NCBI RefSeq assembly: GCF_020091405.1
Contig: NZ_CP081903.1
Coordinates: 5,518,501 to 5,582,500, forward strand
Origin: Bacteroides cellulosilyticus
GTDB taxonomy: Bacteria; Bacteroidota; Bacteroidia; Bacteroidales; Bacteroidaceae
Length of the DNA: 64,000 bases
Direction: 5' to 3'
The notes under the pieces were generated by a model. The model searched no databases. It was not told the origin of the DNA and saw only the letters and a list, made by a program, of their open reading frames with translations. The position numbers and the translations under genes are program-made. How positions within the stretch are numbered: position 1 is the first letter of the stretch; every line of letters starts with the position of its first letter. Below, piece after piece: positions 54,171-64,000 of the stretch.

Positions 54171-55505
54171 TTATTTAGCTTGACGTGCACGGATGATCGC
54201 TCCTACCTTGCCTTTACCCAAGCGGCAGTAGTCCAGCAACGGACGGTTGGCAGGACAGGTAAACTGGCAAGAACCGCACTCGATACAATCCATAATTCTT
54301 TCTTTTTCCATTCTCTCGAATTCTGCATGTTCGGCAAGTGCCGACAGCAAATAAGGTTCCAATCCCATCGGACAGGCACCCACACACTTTGCACAACGGA
54401 TGCAAGGCTGAATCTCCCCACGTTTGGCTTCCTTTTGGTTCATTATCAGAATGCCGGAACTGCCTTTAGCGGTAGGAACCTCCGTGTTGATCAATGCCTT
54501 ACCCATCATTGGGCCACCACCGATAATCTTACCTGTATCTTCGGGCAGACCACCGCAAGCATCAATCAATTGCTTCATCGGCGTGCCAATACGTGCCAGA
54601 AAGTTAGACGGTTTTGCTACTGACTTACCAGTAACGGTAATCACGCGCTCAAACAACGGCTTATTTTTCTGTACGGCCTGATACACTGCAAATGCAGTAC
54701 CTACATTCTGTACCACGGCTCCTGTAGAAATTGGCAAAGCACCACTCGCTACCTGACGACTGGTAATAGCATCTATCAACTGCTTTTCACCTCCTTGCGG
54801 ATATTGCACCTTCAAGGCTACTACCTCGATACCTGCATAGCTGGATGCCACCTTCGCCATCAACTGAATAGCATCGGGCTTATTGTTCTCAATACCGATA
54901 AATGCCTTGTTCACCTTCACTGCTTTCATCAGAATAGATACACCTACCATAATTTCCTCGGCATGTTCCAGCATCAACTGGTGGTCAGCTGTCAGGTAGG
55001 GTTCACACTCCACAGCGTTGATAATCACACACTCTGCTTTGAATGCAGGCGGCGGACAGAGTTTCACCTGAGTAGGGAAACATGCACCACCCAAACCTAC
55101 AATACCGGCATTGGCTATCTTTTTTACTATTTCCTCGGATGTAAGGTTACATTCCCTCACCAACGTTTCGGTGCGGTCAATACTTTCTTCCCATTCATCA
55201 CCGTCCACATCAATAAAGATGGCAGGTTTCGGATAACCACTGGCATCGATAACCGTATCGATTTTAGCAACCTTGCCGCTGACAGACGAGTGGATGGCCG
55301 CGGATACAAAACCACCGGGTTCGGCAATCTTTGTGCCGACTTTCACCACATCCCCCTTAGCTACAATCGGCTTTGCAGGCGCACCAATGTGCTGGCCAAG
55401 CAAAATCACAGCTTTGGCAGGAACTTCCGCCTTTATAATGGGCTGATGTGCTGAAAGTTTATTTTCGTGTGGATGAACACCACCGATTGAAAATGTCTTC
55501 AACAT
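54171..55505 (-). CDS. rsxC: Rnf/Rsx electron transport complex subunit C
   Basis: This 444-residue peripheral subunit resembles NuoF and should carry the NAD site and FMN. GGVHPHENK opens the protein, and VGLGGACFPTQVK and ECEPYLTADHQLM follow. Two 4Fe-4S sites are visible near the C-terminus: CIRCAKCVGACP and CIECGSCQFTCP. There is no long E. coli-like repeat extension. Confidence 0.97.
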   Translation of the reverse strand: MLKTFSIGGVHPHENKLSAHQPIIKAEVPAKAVILLGQHIGAPAKPIVAKGDVVKVGTKIAEPGGFVSAAIHSSVSGKVAKIDTVIDASGYPKPAIFIDVDGDEWEESIDRTETLVRECNLTSEEIVKKIANAGIVGLGGACFPTQVKLCPPPAFKAECVIINAVECEPYLTADHQLMLEHAEEIMVGVSILMKAVKVNKAFIGIENNKPDAIQLMAKVASSYAGIEVVALKVQYPQGGEKQLIDAITSRQVASGALPISTGAVVQNVGTAFAVYQAVQKNKPLFERVITVTGKSVAKPSNFLARIGTPMKQLIDACGGLPEDTGKIIGGGPMMGKALINTEVPTAKGSSGILIMNQKEAKRGEIQPCIRCAKCVGACPMGLEPYLLSALAEHAEFERMEKERIMDCIECGSCQFTCPANRPLLDYCRLGKGKVGAIIRARQAK

Positions 55506-55543
55506 ACAATTCTGTATTTTAGTCGTTTATTACTTCTTTATTA

Positions 55544-56521
55544 TTAAGCCTCTGCCTTTGGAGTTTCAACCTGAGGAGTCTCAACAGCTTTAGGGGTCTC
55601 TACAGTTTTAGGAGCCTCTGCAACCTTAGGCGTTTCTGTAGCTTTCGGTGCAACGGCTACCTTAGGAGCAGCAACCGAAGCAGCACCTTCCGCCTTCGGT
55701 TTACGCGGCGGGAAATTGAGTGCGATAATCGTGTTCTGCGGACAAGCCTCTTCGCACTTACGACATGATTTACATTTGTTCGGGTCGATGTAGGCCAGAT
55801 TATTTTCAAGTGTAATCGCTTCGAACGGACAAACCTTCACACACTTGCCACAACCAATACAAGCAACTGTACAAGCTTTACGCGCTATGCCGCCTTTGTC
55901 TTTGTTCACACACTGCACATAGATACGGCGTGATTTCTTGCCTTGCGGACGAATCTCGATAATGTTCTTCGGACAAGCCTTGACACAAGCTCCACAAGCC
56001 GTACATTTCGCTTCATCCACTTCCGGAAGTCCCGTTTCAGGGTTCATGTGGATAGCATCAAACTGACAAGCTTCCACACAGTCACCACACCCCAGACATC
56101 CGAAACTACAACCGGTTTCGCCACCATAAAGAGAGGCTGCAATAACACAACTCTTCGCACCGTCGTACATATTCGTACGGGGACGGTTGGCACAGGTTCC
56201 ATTACATCTCACAACTGCCACCATCGGTTCGGCAGCAACGGCATCCAAACCTAGGATTTCCGCAATTTGCGTCATAACAGGTTGTCCGCCTACCGGACAA
56301 AACTTGCCCTCCAGCGAACCTGCCTTTACACAGGCATCGGCAAAACCGCTACAACCCGGATAACCACATCCACCGCAATTTGCTTGAGGCAACACCTCTC
56401 CTACCTGTGCAATTCGCGGATCTTCATACACGGCGAATTTCTTGGAAGCTATGTATAATATAGCGGCCGAAACCAGCGCTATGGCTCCCAATGAAATCAC
56501 TGCAATCAGAATTACATTCAT
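55544..56521 (-). CDS. rsxB: Rnf/Rsx electron transport complex subunit B (ferredoxin subunit)
   Basis: This 325-residue protein has an N-terminal membrane helix (about 5-25). A four-Cys cluster domain follows in ANCGGCGYPGCSGFADAC. Several ferredoxin CxxCxxCxxxC sites come next, including CLGCGDCVEACQ, CTACGACVKACP, CIGCGKCVKVCP and CKSCRKCEEACP. It is the entry point for reduced ferredoxin. The last 45 residues are a Pro/Lys/Glu/Val-rich repetitive tail with recurring AxxPKxxExPK units, probably disordered. Confidence 0.96.
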   Translation of the reverse strand: MNVILIAVISLGAIALVSAAILYIASKKFAVYEDPRIAQVGEVLPQANCGGCGYPGCSGFADACVKAGSLEGKFCPVGGQPVMTQIAEILGLDAVAAEPMVAVVRCNGTCANRPRTNMYDGAKSCVIAASLYGGETGCSFGCLGCGDCVEACQFDAIHMNPETGLPEVDEAKCTACGACVKACPKNIIEIRPQGKKSRRIYVQCVNKDKGGIARKACTVACIGCGKCVKVCPFEAITLENNLAYIDPNKCKSCRKCEEACPQNTIIALNFPPRKPKAEGAASVAAPKVAVAPKATETPKVAEAPKTVETPKAVETPQVETPKAEA

Positions 56522-56564
56522 AAATTAGTTATTTATTTAATTATTTGTTTTAATGTTCCAAGAG

Positions 56565-56984
56565 TTAGTCAATTGGCCTTATTGAAAAAGAAAATTTCTT
56601 TCCCATACGTGTTTTATTTAGCCACAATATATAATAATAAGGAATAAGAAGAGCTAACGAACAAAGTGCAGAGAGAAGTTCGTCACTCCAGATAGCCATA
56701 AATACAAAGAGAGAAATCACCAGAATACAGAAAGGTACTATAAAGGCCCACAATACTGCCATCATTCCCATAGAGAGTTCGCCAAAAACGATTACCCGGT
56801 CACCCACCTGATAGGAAGACGCATCGCTGGTAGTTACATCGATTATTTTTTCTTTGGTATCAGCCGAGGCACAATGTCCCTTTGCACTACATGCCGCACA
56901 AGCTGACGTTTGGACAATTCTCACCTTTATATGAGAACTGTTTATGTTTTCCACAATACCTTGATGTTTTATAATATCTGCCAT
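56565..56984 (-). CDS. rseC: RseC/SoxR-reducing system protein
   Basis: This 139-residue membrane protein is the first gene of the rsx operon. Cysteines cluster in TSACAACSAKGHCAS, and two membrane helices lie at about 72-94 and 100-120. RseC-family proteins accompany rnf/rsx operons in many bacteria and may act as a redox-linked accessory factor. A -7 element lies at 57013-57020. Confidence 0.9.
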   Translation of the reverse strand: MADIIKHQGIVENINSSHIKVRIVQTSACAACSAKGHCASADTKEKIIDVTTSDASSYQVGDRVIVFGELSMGMMAVLWAFIVPFCILVISLFVFMAIWSDELLSALCSLALLIPYYYILWLNKTRMGKKFSFSIRPID

Positions 56985-57012
56985 TTTGCAAACTGTGCAT
57001 TACAAATTGCGG

Positions 57013-57020
57013 CAAATTTA
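57013..57020 (-). promoter_or_regulatory. -7 element of the rseC-rsxBCDGEA operon promoter
   Basis: The minus strand reads TAAATTTG (TAnnTTTG), 29 bp upstream of rseC, with a CTTG at about 57039-57042 as a weak -33 candidate. The rest of 57021-57296 shows nothing I can support. Confidence 0.55.
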
Positions 57021-57291
57021 CGCATTATTTGTGAACTGCAAGGCTTTCACCCGCTTTTTTTTATGTGTACGCCAATGTACTTTTCCCCGTTTTAACTATT
57101 TTTCTTCACTTTTTCCACAGAACATGCAAGAAAACCTGTTTTATAACACAGACTAAGGTATCACTTTGCACCATTGATAAGTATAAGATAACAAAATGAT
57201 ACTATGAATAATTCCACTTCACGCTTTCCTGTATCTTTTCATTTTTATGTGAATCCGATATTATAGCATAGCCAAAAGATCCTTTCCTCCT

Positions 57292-57335
57292 AAAAACAAG
57301 TAAGGCTGCTTTTCTCCTAAAAGCAGCCTTACTTG
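57292..57335 (-). terminator. Terminator of the DUF3078 gene
   Basis: A perfect 17-bp inverted repeat (57297-57313 and 57319-57335) with a 5-base loop. On the minus strand TTTTT follows. It lies 23 bp after the stop codon. Confidence 0.92.
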
Positions 57336-57358
57336 TATTACATATCAGCTTTATGTGA

Positions 57359-58804
57359 TTACCATTTATAATTAATACCGAAGCTCAATAATTCTTTTAC
57401 CTGAAAATAGCTATCACCTGAAGTAGGCTTGCTACTATCGTCAAAACGGGCATGTATATAAAGTTTGGTCGACAAATAACGGTTCAACACAAAGTTGAAT
57501 GTATTTTCCCATTCAATACGCACCCATTCATAACTTGTCAGATAATCCAAACGAGAATCTAACGTAATGGATGGAATGATTTGCCAGAACAAAGTGGGTT
57601 GTACCTGCGAACCAAAATTATGACGCACCGTCTTACCCTTCTCCAAACCAAAATCCACTTCATTCACTTCCTTATTACCCACATAACGCATAGTCCACGT
57701 CAACGGAGCTATAAAAACAGACAAATTAAACTTTTTCTTCTTCAACTTATAGTCCATACCGACACTGGCAGACCAATCTGCCGGAGCCAGAAATGCCGAT
57801 ACCAAAGGCTCTTTATTGGCTTTATATCCATGACAGAACTGTGTCTTGAATTCCGTCGAAATCGTATAGTACCAATTAGACGCTGCCTGAACACCTAACT
57901 TACTGTATATACGGAGTTGGTCCGTGTTGACCAAATAATCATGAAATTCATCAGAGGGCGCTGAAGAGAATCCTAATTTGGCATCCAACAAACTTTCCCA
58001 TTGAATCTTTTCACGGTCATTGTAATTAGCAAACAGTTGTAAGTTGGCCAGTACAGAATTCGTACTCTCACCCCCTTTATACCAGTTATCCGAAATATAA
58101 TTCTGAGTAATCTGCAAAGAACCATTTCCGCCTGTTACCCACCAGTTAGGTTTACGGATAACCACTTCCGCATCTTCTTTCACTTCCGCCATGCTTTCCT
58201 GAGTGAATAATTTCATCACAGAAGGTTTAGAAGATGCTTCTTTTTCAATATTATCCTTGAATACCCTCACCTGCATAATATCATCTTCCCATGCCACGAT
58301 CTTATGCAGATCATCATTAGCATAAAGATAGAGCAAAGCACGATCCACTGTTTCATTCGCACGCTCCTTCGAGGTGAAGCGGGCTTCATCAAATGGCAAA
58401 AGTTCTTTCACTGGCAATTCAACCGTGTCAAAAGGTTCAAATTTCCAATCCAATGTAGAAACACGCTTTATAGGAGAATTATAATATGTAAATGGCTTAA
58501 GAAACAGACGGTAGTAATCGGGATTATCAGGAATGTAACGTTCAGGAGTAGACGGATCATTCAGATAGTTTAATACTCCAAAATACTTCTCATGCAGTAT
58601 GGATACTGTGTCCAACTTGAGAGTATCATTCGCCGGTTTCAACTTTAAGACAAAATATTGCTTCATCACATCCGACAAGGTATCCACTTGTGCGGCAGCC
58701 GGTTCCTCTCCGGCCTTTAAGACAGGCTTTACTGAATTCTGCGCCACTATCGACGAAGAAAAAAGCGCAGCAACTGCCCATAAAGATAAGTATCTATTCT
58801 TCAT
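57359..58804 (-). CDS. DUF3078 domain outer-membrane-like protein
   Basis: This 481-residue protein has a signal peptide (about 1-21, cleaved near VAQNS). A soluble N-terminal part runs to about 215. After it comes a series of alternating amphipathic strands with many aromatic residues, such as [20 protein letters not shown] and ILHARF-like ends, consistent with an outer-membrane beta-barrel. [19 protein letters not shown] is a recognisable DUF3078 region. The function is unknown. It is monocistronic, with a -7 element at 58832-58839. Confidence 0.85.
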   Translation of the reverse strand: MKNRYLSLWAVAALFSSSIVAQNSVKPVLKAGEEPAAAQVDTLSDVMKQYFVLKLKPANDTLKLDTVSILHEKYFGVLNYLNDPSTPERYIPDNPDYYRLFLKPFTYYNSPIKRVSTLDWKFEPFDTVELPVKELLPFDEARFTSKERANETVDRALLYLYANDDLHKIVAWEDDIMQVRVFKDNIEKEASSKPSVMKLFTQESMAEVKEDAEVVIRKPNWWVTGGNGSLQITQNYISDNWYKGGESTNSVLANLQLFANYNDREKIQWESLLDAKLGFSSAPSDEFHDYLVNTDQLRIYSKLGVQAASNWYYTISTEFKTQFCHGYKANKEPLVSAFLAPADWSASVGMDYKLKKKKFNLSVFIAPLTWTMRYVGNKEVNEVDFGLEKGKTVRHNFGSQVQPTLFWQIIPSITLDSRLDYLTSYEWVRIEWENTFNFVLNRYLSTKLYIHARFDDSSKPTSGDSYFQVKELLSFGINYKW

Positions 58805-58831
58805 AACGCCCTAAAATCTATGTTTTGACTG

Positions 58832-58839
58832 CAAAAGTA
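58832..58839 (-). promoter_or_regulatory. -7 element of the DUF3078 gene promoter
   Basis: The minus strand reads TACTTTTG (TAnnTTTG), 28 bp upstream of the start codon. Confidence 0.5.
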
Positions 58840-58921
58840 ATTTAAAATGTTTAGAAAACATAGAAAAGAGTAAAGAAAAGATTAGCAATAGCCGGTACTT
58901 AGGATGACAAGTTCATATCAG

Positions 58922-59054
58922 CTCCGTACCAGCTCCGTACTATCTCCGTGTTATCTCCGTATCAAGTCCGTATCAAGTCCAAACATATATATACGGAGAT
59001 GACACGGAGATGATACGGAGATAGTACGGAGCTGGTACGGAGATGATACGGACT
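58922..59054. repeat. Palindromic array of 11-bp repeats
   Basis: The left half is a tandem series of 11-bp units (GCTCCGTACCA, TCTCCGTATCA and similar). The right half holds the complementary units (ACGGAGATGAT and similar). A 28-bp stretch (58922-58949) is exactly complementary to 59015-59042. The array lies between divergent promoters, so a large hairpin or cruciform is possible. Confidence 0.85.
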
Positions 59055-59101
59055 TAATAACATTGCAGCATCACTTTTTTTAGAATTGTTTCGCCGAAAC
59101 T

Positions 59102-59132
59102 TTATGTACTTCCTCTTTTTTTTGTAATTTTG
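59102..59132 (+). promoter_or_regulatory. Promoter of pyrG
   Basis: A -7 TAATTTTG (59125-59132) matches TAnnTTTG. TTATG at 59102-59106 is a weak -33 candidate. The leader to pyrG would be about 80 bases. Confidence 0.5.
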
Positions 59133-59163
59133 CGCTTTTTAAGTCTCATCTGTAGACAGGTAG

Positions 59164-59179
59164 GTACACAAATGTGTAC
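59164..59179. promoter_or_regulatory. Palindrome in the pyrG leader
   Basis: GTACACA-AA-TGTGTAC is a perfect 7-bp interrupted palindrome inside the predicted pyrG 5' leader. It could be an operator or small RNA hairpin. Regulation is unknown. Confidence 0.4.
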
Positions 59180-59206
59180 ATCGACCAAACAAAACAATAA
59201 TATTAA

Positions 59207-60850
<1,644 letters not shown>

Positions 60851-60892
60851 GATTATTTCAATAATTATAAAATTGTAAATTAGAAATTATTC

Positions 60893-62743
60893 ATGGATAA
60901 AAACACCATTACAGGTCTTGTTTTAATAGCAATTTTGTTAGTCGGCTTCAGTTTTCTGAGTCGCCCCAGCAAAGAGCAATTGGAAGCACAGCAGCGTTAT
61001 TATGATTCCATTGCGCTGGTACAGCAACGTGAAGAAGCACTGAAAGCCAAAGCGGATGCAGCATTGGCCAATGAAAAAGATGTGGAAACAGTGGATTCCA
61101 CTTCACTCTTCTTCAATGCCCGCCAAGGAACAGACTCGCTGATTACCATTCAGAACGACGTGGCTGAGCTGACCCTCAGCACCAAAGGCGGTTCCATATT
61201 CTCCGCTGTATTGAAAGAGTATATGGAACAGGACAAGAAAACTCCTGTAACCCTATTCACCGGAAACGATGTTTCCATGAATTTCCTTTTCTATAATAAA
61301 AAGGAAACAATACAGACTAAAGACTATTACTTCACCACTGTGAACCGTACGGACAGCACCGTAACGATGCGTTTATCAGCTGACAGTGCAAGCTATATAG
61401 ACTTCAAGTATGCATTGCATCCCAATACCTACCTGGTAGATTTCAGCATCGATGCTAAAGGTATGGCAGATAAATTGGCAGCAAGCAATAACTATGTAGA
61501 CATCGAATGGGCACAACGCGCCCGCCAGATCGAAAAAGGTTATGTATATGAGAACCGTTTGTCTGAATTGACTTATAAAATGCTGGGAAATGGCACAGAC
61601 TACTTGTCAGCTAATAAGGATGATGAAAAAGAAGTGCCCGAACGTCTGGACTGGATTGCTTTCAAAAATCAATTCTTCTCCTCGGTATTCATTGCAGACG
61701 CTGACTTTGAGAAAACGAAGTTAGTCTCCAAAATGGAAAGGGAAGGCAGCGGATACATCAAGGACTACTCGGCTGAAATGAGCACAACTTTCGACCCGAC
61801 CGGTCAGAAAGCAACACAAATGTTCTTCTATTTCGGTCCGAACCATTACAAGACGCTGACCGCGCTGGATAAGGGACGCGAAGAAAAATGGGAACTGAAC
61901 CGCTTGGTTTATCTGGGTTGGCCGTTGATTCGCTGGGTCAACAAATGGTTTACCATCAACATCTTCGACTGGTTGTCCGGTTGGGGTTTGAGCATGGGTA
62001 TCGTATTGTTACTGATGACGTTGATTGTAAAAGCAGTTGTATTCCCCGCTACCTGGAAAACGTATATTTCCTCCGCCAAGATGCGTGTGTTGAAACCGAA
62101 AATAGACGAAATCAACAAAAAGTATCCTAAGCAGGAAGATGCGATGAAAAAACAGCAGGAGGTCATGGGAATGTACAGCCAATACGGTGTGAGTCCGATG
62201 GGTGGCTGTTTGCCGATGCTGGTACAGTTCCCGGTTCTGATTGCATTGTTCATGTTCGTGCCAAGTGCTATCGAATTGCGTCAGCAGAGCTTCTTGTGGG
62301 CTGATGACCTTTCAACGTACGATGCTTTCATCAACTTCCCGTTCAACATCCCGTTCCTGGGTAGCCACCTCAGTTTATTCTGTTTGCTGATGACGGTTGT
62401 GAATATATTGAACTCCAAGTTCATGATGCAGCAACAAGATACCGGAGCCAACCCGCAGATGGCGGCGATGAAGTGGATGACGTATCTCATGCCGATTATG
62501 ATGTTGTTCATCTTAAATAGTTATCCTTCAGGTCTGAACTATTACTACTTCATATCGACATTGATTAGTGTGGTGACTACTCTCATTCTGCGTAAGACTA
62601 CGAATGAAGAGAAACTTCTTGCCCAATTGGAAGCCCGAAAGAAAGATCCGAAGAAAGCTAAGAAAACCGGCTTTGCCGCCCGCCTGGAGGCAATGCAGAA
62701 ACAACAGGAACAGCTGTTGAAAGAGAGACAGAATAAAAAGTAA
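60893..62743 (+). CDS. yidC: Membrane protein insertase YidC
   Basis: This 616-residue insertase has an N-terminal membrane helix (about 6-22) and a large periplasmic domain (about 60-340). The conserved five-helix 60KD_IMP core (about 360-575) contains [20 protein letters not shown] and [18 protein letters not shown]. The C-terminal tail is basic (KKDPKKAKK). It follows pyrG by 42 bp and is probably co-transcribed with it. Confidence 0.97.
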   Translation: MDKNTITGLVLIAILLVGFSFLSRPSKEQLEAQQRYYDSIALVQQREEALKAKADAALANEKDVETVDSTSLFFNARQGTDSLITIQNDVAELTLSTKGGSIFSAVLKEYMEQDKKTPVTLFTGNDVSMNFLFYNKKETIQTKDYYFTTVNRTDSTVTMRLSADSASYIDFKYALHPNTYLVDFSIDAKGMADKLAASNNYVDIEWAQRARQIEKGYVYENRLSELTYKMLGNGTDYLSANKDDEKEVPERLDWIAFKNQFFSSVFIADADFEKTKLVSKMEREGSGYIKDYSAEMSTTFDPTGQKATQMFFYFGPNHYKTLTALDKGREEKWELNRLVYLGWPLIRWVNKWFTINIFDWLSGWGLSMGIVLLLMTLIVKAVVFPATWKTYISSAKMRVLKPKIDEINKKYPKQEDAMKKQQEVMGMYSQYGVSPMGGCLPMLVQFPVLIALFMFVPSAIELRQQSFLWADDLSTYDAFINFPFNIPFLGSHLSLFCLLMTVVNILNSKFMMQQQDTGANPQMAAMKWMTYLMPIMMLFILNSYPSGLNYYYFISTLISVVTTLILRKTTNEEKLLAQLEARKKDPKKAKKTGFAARLEAMQKQQEQLLKERQNKK

Positions 62744-62770
62744 GTCTCCGCTTTTCATCACTTGATAATA

Positions 62771-62803
62771 AAAGCCGGGCAATTGATGTAATTGTCCGGC
62801 TTT
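62771..62803 (+). terminator. Terminator after yidC
   Basis: AAAGCCGG (62771-62778) and CCGGCTTT (62796-62803) pair, with an inner extension over CAATT/AATTG containing one G-U pair. TTCTTTCTC follows. It lies 27 bp after the stop codon. Confidence 0.85.
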
Positions 62804-62836
62804 CTTTCTCTTATAACGACTATAACTATAACTCAA

Positions 62837-64000
62837 ATGAAAACTAAATATACCAACAAACAGATTTGGATGATAGCCTATCCGATCCTCATCAGTCTGC
62901 TGATGGAGCAAATGATAGGTATGACAGACACAGCCTTCCTGGGACGGGTAGGCGAAGTAGAACTGGGAGCATCGGCCATTGCAGGTGTCTTCTATATGGT
63001 AATATTCATGGCAGCTTTCGGTTTCAGTATCGGAGCGCAGATACTCATTGCCCGGCGCAACGGTGAAAAGCAATACCGGGAAATAGGCGACCTTTTCTAT
63101 CAAGGAATTTACTTTCAGATAGGACTGGCGGCAGTAATGTTCCTGCTCTCCTACTTCCTTTCACCAATGATACTGAAGCGAATCGTTTCTTCCGAACACA
63201 TCTATGAGGCTGCCATCAGTTATCTGAACTGGCGGGTTTTCGGAGCCTTCTTCTCATTCAGTGCAGTCATTTTCCGTGCTTTCTTCCTGGGAACTACGCA
63301 AACCAAGACACTGACACTCAATTCCATAGTCATGGTATTGAGTAACGTAGTTTTCAACTATATACTGATTTTCGGTAAATTCGGCTTTCCCGCGCTCGGC
63401 ATTGCAGGCGCCGCCATCGGTTCATCACTTGCAGAGCTGGTTTCACTGATATTCTTTATCCTCTACACCCGTTACCGCATTGACTGCCGTAAGTTTGGAC
63501 TGGACCGTATTCCGAAGTTCCGCCCGGAGATACTGAAACGAATGCTGAACATTTCCTTCTGGACCATGATACAGAATGTCTTCTCCTTGTCCACCTGGTT
63601 CTTGTTCTTCCTCTATGTGGAGCATCTGGGAGAACGGTCGCTCGCCATCACGAACATTGTCCGGAGCATATCCGGCATTCTGTTCATGGTAATGATGGCA
63701 TTTGCCTCAACCTGTGGTTCATTGGTCAGCAATCTCATCGGTGCAGGAGACAAAGACTGCGTGGCAGGCACTATCCGGCAGCATATACGCATTGCATACC
63801 TGTTCACATTGCCGCTAGCACTGTTTTTTGCACTGTTCCCAAAACTTATACTGGGAATCTATACGGATATACCCGATTTACAGGATGCAGCCGTACATTC
63901 ACTTTGGGTAATGTGCTCGGCATATCTGCTTCTCGTACCTGCCAATGTATATTTCCAGGCCGTATCAGGAACGGGAAACACGCGCACGGCTCTGGTCATG
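62837..64000 (+). CDS. MATE family efflux transporter (partial, 5' part)
   Basis: The ATG at 62837 opens a frame that runs off the right edge after 388 codons. It encodes a polytopic membrane protein with MATE features: PILISLLMEQMIGMTDTAFL at the N-terminus, FGFSIGAQILIARRNGE, and LGIAGAAIGSSLAELVSL. About nine to ten helices are visible. MATE proteins export drugs or metabolites using Na+ or H+ gradients. The substrate is unknown. It probably has its own promoter after the yidC terminator. Confidence 0.93.
   Translation, partial: MKTKYTNKQIWMIAYPILISLLMEQMIGMTDTAFLGRVGEVELGASAIAGVFYMVIFMAAFGFSIGAQILIARRNGEKQYREIGDLFYQGIYFQIGLAAVMFLLSYFLSPMILKRIVSSEHIYEAAISYLNWRVFGAFFSFSAVIFRAFFLGTTQTKTLTLNSIVMVLSNVVFNYILIFGKFGFPALGIAGAAIGSSLAELVSLIFFILYTRYRIDCRKFGLDRIPKFRPEILKRMLNISFWTMIQNVFSLSTWFLFFLYVEHLGERSLAITNIVRSISGILFMVMMAFASTCGSLVSNLIGAGDKDCVAGTIRQHIRIAYLFTLPLALFFALFPKLILGIYTDIPDLQDAAVHSLWVMCSAYLLLVPANVYFQAVSGTGNTRTALVM

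Noticed and set aside
54180..55454. Open frames on the plus strand opposite rsxC
   Set aside because: Shadow frames of rsxC, rich in Cys, His and Thr as expected for antisense reading.
58922..59054. CRISPR-like array
   Set aside because: Units are only 11 bp, contiguous without spacers and reverse direction halfway. It is a palindromic tandem repeat.

Overview
The window is chromosomal DNA from a Bacteroidales bacterium, most likely a Bacteroides species. Evidence: a capsule locus opened by UpxY/UpxZ-type regulators, -7 elements of the Bacteroidetes form TAnnTTTG in front of many genes, an Rnf (Rsx) operon, a fimbrillin-like lipoprotein, a TSCPD protein, a DUF3078 outer-membrane protein, and AT-rich spacers. 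I cannot name the species. No rRNA, tRNA, CRISPR array, IS element or integrase was seen.

Layout. 1-18 kb is ordinary backbone: the rmuC tail, xpt, a BlaI/BlaR1-like pair with two palindromic operators, two Na+/H+ antiporters, lepA, a fimbrillin-like lipoprotein, pdxH, a winged-helix protein, a C_GCAxxG_C_C protein, exonuclease III, an Nramp transporter, a TSCPD protein, yebC, pheT and dnaB. A YafQ-type toxin-antitoxin pair (18.2-18.7 kb) sits at the edge of the next block.

18.7-47.0 kb is one large leftward capsule/exopolysaccharide operon. In transcription order: upxY, upxZ, wza-like exporter, wzz-like chain-length protein, rfbC, a secreted beta-helix protein, wzx flippase, an Fe-S F420-hydrogenase-beta-like protein, a pyruvyl transferase-like protein, a wzy-like polymerase, glycosyltransferases and a WbsX-like protein. 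Next comes an acyl-chain module: NeuD-like acyltransferase, three acyl carrier proteins, three SDRs, an AMP-dependent ligase, two KAS III enzymes and a GNAT-like protein. Last are a polysaccharide deacetylase, a PglC/WcfS-type initiating sugar transferase, an MBL hydrolase, a GT2 and a PglE/WcfR-type aminotransferase. I infer that the polysaccharide carries an amino-sugar substituted with a locally made acyl group.

Upstream of upxY is a segment bounded by a 14-bp perfect inverted repeat (47220-47233 / 47412-47425). It holds a promoter that, in this copy, points away from the capsule genes. That is the expected OFF state of a phase-variable capsule promoter. To its right are an apparently frameshifted small gene, a nested-hairpin element, a DUF2693-like gene and a small ORF.

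49-64 kb returns to backbone: ispE, galE, the rseC-rsxBCDGEA operon, a DUF3078 protein, an 11-bp-repeat palindrome, pyrG, yidC and the start of a MATE transporter.
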